A stretch of 64,000 nt of DNA from Kitasatospora humi (lineage in GTDB: Bacteria; Actinomycetota; Actinomycetes; Streptomycetales; Streptomycetaceae), in the NCBI RefSeq assembly GCF_020907985.1, contig NZ_JAJJPA010000019.1, forward strand, positions 1 through 64,000, read 5' to 3'. Shown here piece after piece: positions 58,435 through 64,000 of the stretch. The stretch's first letter is position 1; every line of letters begins with the position of its first letter. Below the pieces are notes generated by a model. It saw only the letters and a program-made list of their open reading frames with translations, did not search any database and was not told the DNA's origin. The position numbers were made by a program, and so were the translations under genes.

Positions 58435-60159
58435 ATGACCGCACGCTCACGCCTCACCGGCAGACCCGCCACACTGCTCGCGGCGCTGGCGGCCGTGCTG
58501 GTCGCCGCAGCCGCCGTGATCGCCGCCACGGCGGCGGCCCCCGAGCGGGACCGCACCGCGGTCGGCCTGTGGTCCGTGGTCGCCGCCGCGGCCTGGTGCG
58601 CCGCGGTCGCCGCCGCCCTCGTCCAGCGCCGCCGGGCCCGTCACCTGGCCGCCCAGCTGGCCACCGCCCGGACCAAGGGCGAAGCCGCGCTGGCCGCCGT
58701 GGTGCGGGCGGAGGCCGCCACCGCCGACGCGATGGCCGAGGCGCAGGCCGCCCGGGCCCGCGCCCAGGCGAGCCGGACCGACGCCGAGGCAGCCCGCGCC
58801 GAGACCCTGGCCGCCCGGGCGGAGGCCATGGAAGCCCGCAGCGAGGCGGCCGCCGCCCGGGCCGCGGCCGACGACGAGCGGGCCGAACTGGTCAAGCTGG
58901 CCGAGCACACCATTCCCGAGGTGGTCCGCAGGCTGCGGGCCGGCGCCTCGGTGGAGACCGTCCTGGTGGAGCACCGGCAGACCGCCCACGAGGACCTGCT
59001 GGCGTTGCTGGCCCGCGAGGTCGCGCACGGCGAGCGCCAGCGGGCCGCCGCCCTGGCGGTCTGCGCGACCGCCGCCGGCCGGGTGCAGGCCCTGGCCACC
59101 AGCATGCACGCCGAGCTGCGCGAGATGCAGCACCGGCACGACGAGGCGGTCCTCGGCGATCTGCTGAGCCTCGACCACAGCACCGCCCAGGTCGGACGGA
59201 TGGCGGACAGCATCGCCGTGCTCACCGGCGCTCGCAGCGGCCGCCGGTGGACCAGGCCGATCCCGGTGGAGAGCGTGCTGCGCGGTGCGCTCGGCCGGAT
59301 CGGCGCCTACCGGCGGGTGCGGCTGCACTCGGCCAGCACCGCGTCGGTGGCCGGCTTCGCCGCCGAGGGCGTGATGCACGTCCTGGCCGAACTGATGGAC
59401 AACGGCGCCAACTTCTCCGCTCCGCCGGCCGAAGTGCACGTTTACGTCGAAGAGCTGCACACCGGCCTGGCGGTCACCGTGGAGGACGGCGGCCTCGGGC
59501 TCTCCGAGGTCTGGCTGCGCCGGGCCGAGCAGGCGGTCTCCGGTGAGCCGCTCGACCTGACCGCGCTCTCCGCCGGAACGAGGCTGGGCTTCGCGGTGGT
59601 CGGCGCGCTGGCCCGCAAGCACGGCCTGTCGATCTCCTTCCGGCCCTCGTCGCGCGGCGGCACGGGTGTGGTGGTGCTGGTGCCGGCGCAGCTGGTGAGC
59701 CACCCCGAGCCGGAGGACCGGCAGCCGGAGGTCCCGGCGGCGCTCCCGCCCGCGGCACCGGCTCCCGCGGCGCCGGTTCCCGCCGCCCCGGGCCGGCCCG
59801 CGCTGCCGGCTGCCCGGCCCACGGTTCCGGTTGTGCTGCCCGCGGCTGACGCCACCTCGGACGGAACCAGGGCTCCCGAGGCCGACGCCACCTCGGACGG
59901 AACCAGGGCTCCCGAGGCCGACGTCGTTGAGAGCGTGCCCGCGCCGCCGACCGGCGGCAGCGACCTGCCCAAGCGCCGCCGCGGTCAGACCCTGGCCGCA
60001 TCGGCCGACCCGGCGCCCGCAGCCCCCGCGGTGCGGCGCCGACCGCCGAACGCCGCCCGGCTCGGTGCCTTCCGGCAGGCCGTGCAGGGCGCCCGAACCG
60101 TTGTGCCCGTGCCCGATCCCGCGCCACCCACCGACTTCCCGAAGGACGACCCCCGATGA
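58435..60159 (+). CDS. cvnA: Conservon sensor-kinase-like protein CvnA
   Basis: 574 residues. It has two transmembrane helices (LLAALAAVLVAAAAVIAAT, GLWSVVAAAAWCAAVAAAL) and a long Ala-rich coiled coil (about residues 75-155). The conservon DHp-like segment is LGDLLSLDHSTAQVGRMADS, and the HATPase domain has VLAELMDNGANFS, EDGGLGLS and GTRLGFAVVGALA. A Pro/Ala tail with a 36-bp tandem duplication ends the protein. CvnA proteins sit at the membrane and gather CvnB-D; in S. coelicolor the Cvn9 proteins form such a complex. The start is ATG 58435. Five downstream genes all overlap, so this is a tight operon. Confidence 0.9.
   Translation: MTARSRLTGRPATLLAALAAVLVAAAAVIAATAAAPERDRTAVGLWSVVAAAAWCAAVAAALVQRRRARHLAAQLATARTKGEAALAAVVRAEAATADAMAEAQAARARAQASRTDAEAARAETLAARAEAMEARSEAAAARAAADDERAELVKLAEHTIPEVVRRLRAGASVETVLVEHRQTAHEDLLALLAREVAHGERQRAAALAVCATAAGRVQALATSMHAELREMQHRHDEAVLGDLLSLDHSTAQVGRMADSIAVLTGARSGRRWTRPIPVESVLRGALGRIGAYRRVRLHSASTASVAGFAAEGVMHVLAELMDNGANFSAPPAEVHVYVEELHTGLAVTVEDGGLGLSEVWLRRAEQAVSGEPLDLTALSAGTRLGFAVVGALARKHGLSISFRPSSRGGTGVVVLVPAQLVSHPEPEDRQPEVPAALPPAAPAPAAPVPAAPGRPALPAARPTVPVVLPAADATSDGTRAPEADATSDGTRAPEADVVESVPAPPTGGSDLPKRRRGQTLAASADPAPAAPAVRRRPPNAARLGAFRQAVQGARTVVPVPDPAPPTDFPKDDPR
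59848..59919 (+). repeat. Perfect 36-bp tandem duplication in cvnA
   Basis: 59848-59883 and 59884-59919 are identical, encoding DATSDGTRAPEA twice in the C-terminal tail. Confidence 0.9.
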
Positions 60160-60575
60160 GCAGCACCACCGATCGCGACCTCGACTGGCTGTTGGAGAAC
60201 CTGCTGGCCAACACGCCCGACTCCCGGCACGCCCTGGTGCTCTCCGCCGACGGCCTGAAGCTCTGCCACAGCACCGGCCTGACCGAGGACCAGGCCGACC
60301 AGCTGGCCGCCATCGCCTCCGGGATCCAGAGCCTCGCGCACGGCGCCTCGATCGAGTTCGGCGACGGCACCGGCGGGGTGCGCCAGTCGATGACCGAGTT
60401 CCACGGCGGCATCCTGTGCATCGTGGAGGCCGGCCAGGGCGCGCACCTGGCCGTGATCACCGAGGACAGCGCCGACGTCGGCCTGGTCGGCCACAACATG
60501 CACGCCCTGATCGAGCAGATCGGCGAGTTCCTGAGTGCGCCGCCGCGCGAGGACGCCACCGCCGGGGAGGCATGA
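60156..60575 (+). CDS. cvnB: Conservon roadblock/LC7 protein CvnB
   Basis: 139 residues of the roadblock/LC7 family (DLDWLLENLLANTPDSRHAL, SADGLKLCHSTGLTED, GGILCIVEAGQGAHLAVIT). Such proteins act as GTPase-activating or scaffold subunits for the small GTPase of the cluster, as MglB does for MglA. It overlaps cvnA by 4 nt (ATGA) and cvnC by 4 nt. Confidence 0.93.
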   Translation: MSSTTDRDLDWLLENLLANTPDSRHALVLSADGLKLCHSTGLTEDQADQLAAIASGIQSLAHGASIEFGDGTGGVRQSMTEFHGGILCIVEAGQGAHLAVITEDSADVGLVGHNMHALIEQIGEFLSAPPREDATAGEA

Positions 60576-60937
60576 CCGGCCGTCGGCGGCTCGGGCCCGA
60601 CGACGGCCCGGACCGCCTCTACACGGTGACCGGTGGCCGCAGCCGGCCCGCCACCGACGCCTTCGACGTGGTGACGCTGATCGTCGCGGAGAGCGCGCCG
60701 GTGCCCGGCATGCAGTCCGAGCACGCGCGGATCCTGCGGCTGGCCGAGCACCCGATCGCCGTGGTGGAGCTCTCCGCCGAGCTGGAGCTGCCGGTCAGCG
60801 TGATCAAGATCCTGCTCGGCGACCTGTTGGAGGCCGGCCGGATCACCGCCCGTCACCCCCGGTTCGCCCCGCGGACCAACCGGTTGCCCGACGTCGACAC
60901 GCTGAAGCAGGTGCTGCATGGACTCCAACGGCTCTGA
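60572..60937 (+). CDS. cvnC: Conservon DUF742 protein CvnC
   Basis: 121 residues of the DUF742 family (RLYTVTGGRSRP, LRLAEHPIAVVELSAELELP, VIKILLGDLLEAG). The winged-helix-like core suggests a protein- or DNA-binding adaptor; in Cvn9 it interacts with the other subunits. It overlaps cvnB by 4 nt and cvnD by 20 nt. Confidence 0.92.
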   Translation: MTGRRRLGPDDGPDRLYTVTGGRSRPATDAFDVVTLIVAESAPVPGMQSEHARILRLAEHPIAVVELSAELELPVSVIKILLGDLLEAGRITARHPRFAPRTNRLPDVDTLKQVLHGLQRL

Positions 60938-61625
60938 CGCCCCGGGTGCCTTCGGCACCGCCGGTGCCCCGGGTGCTGCCGGCGTCCCCGGCACCGCCGT
61001 CCTCGAAGCCGCCCGTCCCGCCCGGACGCCGCTGCGCAGCACCACCGACAATGCCTGGAAGATCGTCGTGGTCGGCGGGTTCGGCGTCGGCAAGACCACC
61101 CTGGTCGGTGCGGTCAGCGAGATCCGTCCGCTGACCACCGAAGAGGTGATGACCAAGGCGGGCGTCGGAGTCGACGATCCGTCGGCGGTGGCGGACAAGC
61201 GGTCCACCACGGTCGCCTTCGACTTCGGGCGGATCACCCTCTCCGCCGAGAGCGTGCTCTACCTGTTCGGCGCGCCCGGGCAGGAGCGCTTCTGGTTCCT
61301 CTGGGACCGGCTGTTCTCCGGTGCGCTCGGCGCGGTGGTGCTGGTCGACCCGCGACGGCTGGAGGACTCCTTCTACGCCATCGACCGGCTGGAGCACCAT
61401 GGGATGCCGTTCGTGGTGGCGCGCAACAACTTCGAGCCGCCCCGGCACACCCTGGAGCAGGTCCGCGAGGCGCTCGACCTGTCGCCCGAGGTGCCGCTGC
61501 TGGACTGCGACGCCCGTGCGAAGGAGTCCGGCAAGCAGGTGCTGATCACTCTGGTCCGCCACCTGACCGAGCTGGCCGCGGCCCAGTACGGGTCGGCCGA
61601 CGCTGATGGGGAGAACCTCTCGTGA
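60918..61625 (+). CDS. cvnD: Conservon small GTPase CvnD
   Basis: 235 residues. After an Ala/Gly/Pro-rich N-terminus of about 45 residues comes a Ras-like GTPase: G1 VVGGFGVGKTTLVGAVSEI, switch II-type FGAPGQERFWFLWD, and the ARNNF segment in the G4 position (Asn-rich, not the canonical NKxD, which is usual for conservon GTPases). It is the output switch of the complex. It overlaps the P450 gene by 4 nt (GTGA). Confidence 0.93.
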   Translation: MDSNGSDAPGAFGTAGAPGAAGVPGTAVLEAARPARTPLRSTTDNAWKIVVVGGFGVGKTTLVGAVSEIRPLTTEEVMTKAGVGVDDPSAVADKRSTTVAFDFGRITLSAESVLYLFGAPGQERFWFLWDRLFSGALGAVVLVDPRRLEDSFYAIDRLEHHGMPFVVARNNFEPPRHTLEQVREALDLSPEVPLLDCDARAKESGKQVLITLVRHLTELAAAQYGSADADGENLS

Positions 61626-62884
61626 CCGAACCGGCGACCACCCCGCCCCCCGGCTGCCCGGCGCACCGCGGCGCCGCCGCGCTGTACGGGCCCCGGTTCC
61701 AGACCGACCCCGGTCAGGTGTACCGCGAACTGCGGGCCGCGCACGGGCCGGTGGCCCCCGTCGAGCTGCCCGGCGGGGTGTCGGCCTGGCTGGTGATCGG
61801 CTACCGCGAGCTGCAGCTGGTGACCAGCCAGCCCAAGGTCTTCGGCCGGGACTCCACCCGCTGGAACGCCTGGCCGTCGATCCCCGAGGACTGGCCGCTG
61901 CGGCCGATGATGGCCCCGGTGCCGTCGATCCTCTACGCCGAGGGGAGCGAGCACCAGCGGCGCTCGGCCGCGATCACCGACGCGCTGGCCGCGGTCGACC
62001 CGTACGAGCTGAAGACCTACAGCGAGCGCGTCGCCGACCGGCTGATCGACGATTTCGCCGGCCGCGGCGAGGCCGACCTGGTCACCGAGTACGCCCACCG
62101 GATGCCGCTGCTGGTGCTCTGCTGGATGCTCGGTCTGGACCCGTCCCAGGTGCCGGTGCTGATCCAGGGGCTGCTGGACATGCTGGACGGCGGCGCCAAC
62201 GCCCAGCAGGGGGCGCAGCAGCTCATCGCCGTGATGACGGAGCTGGTGGAGGCCAAGCGGGCCCGGCCCGGCGCCGACGTCACCTCGCGGCTGCTGGTGC
62301 ACCCGGCCGGGCTGACCGACGACGAAGTGATCCGCGACCTGCGCGTGCTGCTGATCGCCGGGCACCAGCCGAGCGCCTACTGGATCGCCAACGCGCTGCG
62401 GCTGATGCTGACCGACGAGCGGTTCGCGGCCTCGCTCTCGGGCGGGCGGCGCAGTGTCGGGCAGGCGCTCACCGAGGCGCTCTGGGAGGACACCCCGACG
62501 CAGAACTTCGCGGGCCGCTGGGCGATCCGCGACACCCAGCTGGGCGGGCAGAAGATCGCCGCGGGCGACATGCTGCTGCTCGGCTTCGCCGGGGCCAACG
62601 CGGACCCGGCGGTGCGGCTGCCGGACGGCTCGGCGCCGGAGGGCAACCACGCCCACATGAGCTTCTCGCACGGGGAGCACCGCTGCCCGTTCCCGGCGCA
62701 GGAGGCCGCCGAGGTGATCGCCGCCACCGCCGTCGAGGTGCTGCTCGACCGGCTGCCAGACCTGGGCCTGGCGGTGGCCGAGCACGCCCTGGTCTGGCGG
62801 CCCTCGCCCTGGGTGCGGGCACTGGTAGCGCTGCCGGTGAGCTTCACCCCGGCCGCCGACACGGGAGGAGGGGCTTTCCGGTGA
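61622..62884 (+). CDS. cvnE: CYP157-like cytochrome P450 lacking the ExxR arginine
   Basis: 420 residues. The heme-binding loop is intact (FSHGEHRCPFPAQ, Cys355). The K-helix reads Glu285-Ala-Leu-Trp288 instead of ExxR, and the I-helix reads AGHQPSAYW instead of AGxxT. Both departures recall the CYP157 family, which accompanies conservons in S. coelicolor and is known for a missing ExxR arginine. Whether it is catalytic or structural is open. It overlaps the GTPase gene and the next P450 gene by 4 nt each. Confidence 0.85.
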   Translation: MTEPATTPPPGCPAHRGAAALYGPRFQTDPGQVYRELRAAHGPVAPVELPGGVSAWLVIGYRELQLVTSQPKVFGRDSTRWNAWPSIPEDWPLRPMMAPVPSILYAEGSEHQRRSAAITDALAAVDPYELKTYSERVADRLIDDFAGRGEADLVTEYAHRMPLLVLCWMLGLDPSQVPVLIQGLLDMLDGGANAQQGAQQLIAVMTELVEAKRARPGADVTSRLLVHPAGLTDDEVIRDLRVLLIAGHQPSAYWIANALRLMLTDERFAASLSGGRRSVGQALTEALWEDTPTQNFAGRWAIRDTQLGGQKIAAGDMLLLGFAGANADPAVRLPDGSAPEGNHAHMSFSHGEHRCPFPAQEAAEVIAATAVEVLLDRLPDLGLAVAEHALVWRPSPWVRALVALPVSFTPAADTGGGAFR

Positions 62885-64000
62885 CGCAGACGGTCATAAC
62901 GCTGGACCCGTTCGCGCGGGACAGCGCTGCTGAGGGCGCGTTGCTGCGGGCGGCCGGGCCGGTGGTGCGGGTGCTGCTGCCCGGCGGGGTGCCGGCTTGG
63001 GCGGTCACCCGGCACTCGGCGGCCCGGGCGCTGCTGACGGACCACCGGCTGGTCAAGGACGCCAAGCACTGGGCCGCCCTGCAGCGCGGTGAGGTGCCGC
63101 GCGACTGGCCGCTGATCGGGCTGGCGGTGCCCGGGCCGAGCATGGTCACCACCGACGGGGAGGAGCACCGGCGGCTGCGCGCGCTGGTGGCGCAGGCGTT
63201 CACGCCGCGTCGGGTGGAGCTGCTGCGCCCTCAGGTGGAACTGCTCACGGGACGGTTGCTGGACGAGCTGGCCGCCGGTGAGCCGGTGGTGGACCTGAAG
63301 AGCGCCTTCGCGTTCCCGCTGCCGATGTCGGTGATCGGCTCGCTGCTCGGTCTCGACCCGGCCGACCACGGATACCTGCGCGGCCTCTACGAGGTGTTCC
63401 TGAGCAGCGTGCCCGACCCGGCCGGCATCCAGGCCACCATCGCGGCGCTCAACGCCTTCGTCAACGATGTGGTGCGGCAGCGCCGTGCGGCGCCCCGCGA
63501 CGACCTGGCGAGCGCGCTGCTCGCGGCCGACCTGGAGGGCAGTGCGCTCACCGACGAGGAGGCGGCGGCCACCATCCGGGTGATCATCGCGGCCGGGCAC
63601 GAGACCACGGTGAACCTGATCACCAATGCGGTGCGGGCCCTGCTCACCCACCCCGACCAGTTGGCGCTGGTCCGCTCCGGGCAGGTGGGTTGGGACGCGG
63701 TCGTCGAGGAGTCGCTCCGCTGGACGCCGCCGACCAGCAACTTCCTGTTCCGTTTCGCTGCCGAGCCGATCGAGGTGGGGGACGGCGTGGTGGTGCCGGC
63801 CGGCGACCCGGTGCTGATCTCCTACAACGCGATCGGCCGGGACCCGCAGCAGCACGGGGTGACCGCCGAGCTGTTCGACATCACCCGCAGCCCCAACCGG
63901 CACCTGTCGTTCGGGCACGGCCCGCACGTCTGCCCGGGTTCGCCGCTGGCCCGGCTGGAGGCGCAGGTGGCGCTGCCCGCGCTCTTCGATCGGTTCCCCG
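62881..64000 (+). CDS. cvnF: Cytochrome P450 (CYP154-like), 3' end cut by window
   Basis: A partial gene of 373 codons to the window edge. Unlike its neighbour it has all canonical motifs: I-helix AGHETT, K-helix Glu277-Ser-Leu-Arg280 followed by WTPPTSNFLFRFA, and heme loop FGHGPHVCPGSPLAR (Cys351). The CYP157-CYP154 order behind cvnABCD is that of conservon Cvn9-type clusters, so a CYP154 assignment is inferred from context. The start is GTG 62881, overlapping the preceding stop. About 35-45 residues are probably missing. Confidence 0.85.
   Translation, partial: MTQTVITLDPFARDSAAEGALLRAAGPVVRVLLPGGVPAWAVTRHSAARALLTDHRLVKDAKHWAALQRGEVPRDWPLIGLAVPGPSMVTTDGEEHRRLRALVAQAFTPRRVELLRPQVELLTGRLLDELAAGEPVVDLKSAFAFPLPMSVIGSLLGLDPADHGYLRGLYEVFLSSVPDPAGIQATIAALNAFVNDVVRQRRAAPRDDLASALLAADLEGSALTDEEAAATIRVIIAAGHETTVNLITNAVRALLTHPDQLALVRSGQVGWDAVVEESLRWTPPTSNFLFRFAAEPIEVGDGVVVPAGDPVLISYNAIGRDPQQHGVTAELFDITRSPNRHLSFGHGPHVCPGSPLARLEAQVALPALFDRFP

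Overview
This window comes from the chromosome of a high-GC actinomycete of the Streptomycetaceae (Streptomyces, Kitasatospora or Streptacidiphilus; I cannot decide which). The evidence is the strong third-position G/C bias, GTG and TTG starts, and the family content: osaCAB, ftsK, rimO-pgsA-cinA-clgR, recA-recX, miaB-miaA-dapF, rshA, hflX, lexA, nrdR-nrdJ and a conservon. Most of this is conserved core order. I see no tRNA, rRNA, IS element, prophage or CRISPR array.

Layout. 1-1552: a PAP2-family membrane protein and an acetate-uptake-type membrane protein meet at a bidirectional terminator. 1873-10453: osmoadaptation module, with the multidomain phosphatase/anti-sigma protein OsaC divergent from the giant HAMP-repeat hybrid kinase OsaA, followed by the response regulator OsaB. 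10617-17976: ftsK, a RodZ-like HTH membrane protein, rimO, pgsA, cinA, clgR and a small membrane ORF. 17905-24762: helicase Lhr, divergent from a membrane-anchored subtilase, then a DUF3046 gene. 24941-27344: SOS-controlled recA and recX. 27366-32800: an FAD monooxygenase, an OmpR/EnvZ-type two-component pair and a convergent TAXI-type binding protein. 32893-42958: miaB, an extradiol-dioxygenase-like gene, an MT0933-like antitoxin family gene, miaA, a membrane protein, dapF, rshA and hflX. 43024-45365: tandem paralogous secreted trypsin-like proteases. 45575-51045: a four-gene NRPS-independent siderophore operon of aerobactin type. 51058-58149: a DinG-like helicase, lexA, nrdR and the B12-dependent ribonucleotide reductase nrdJ. 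58435-64000: a conservon (cvnABCD) with two cytochrome P450s, the last cut by the window end.

Themes. (1) Stress control: OsaCAB (osmotic), ClgR (proteolysis), RshA (ppGpp), LexA/RecA/RecX/DinG (SOS) and NrdR. (2) tRNA and ribosome modification by the two radical-SAM methylthiotransferases RimO and MiaB, plus MiaA. (3) Several housekeeping genes carry a TANNNT-like hexamer 6-7 nt before the start codon, the signature of leaderless transcripts; this also fixes the miaB start and the start at 34465. (4) Accessory parts are the siderophore operon, the paired proteases, the two-component/TAXI group and the conservon. The most interesting candidates for follow-up are the complete aerobactin-like gene set with two upstream palindromes, the conservon whose first P450 lacks the ExxR arginine, the two-component system beside an orphan TAXI protein, and several recent in-frame tandem duplications (osaA, recX, the subtilase, cvnA).
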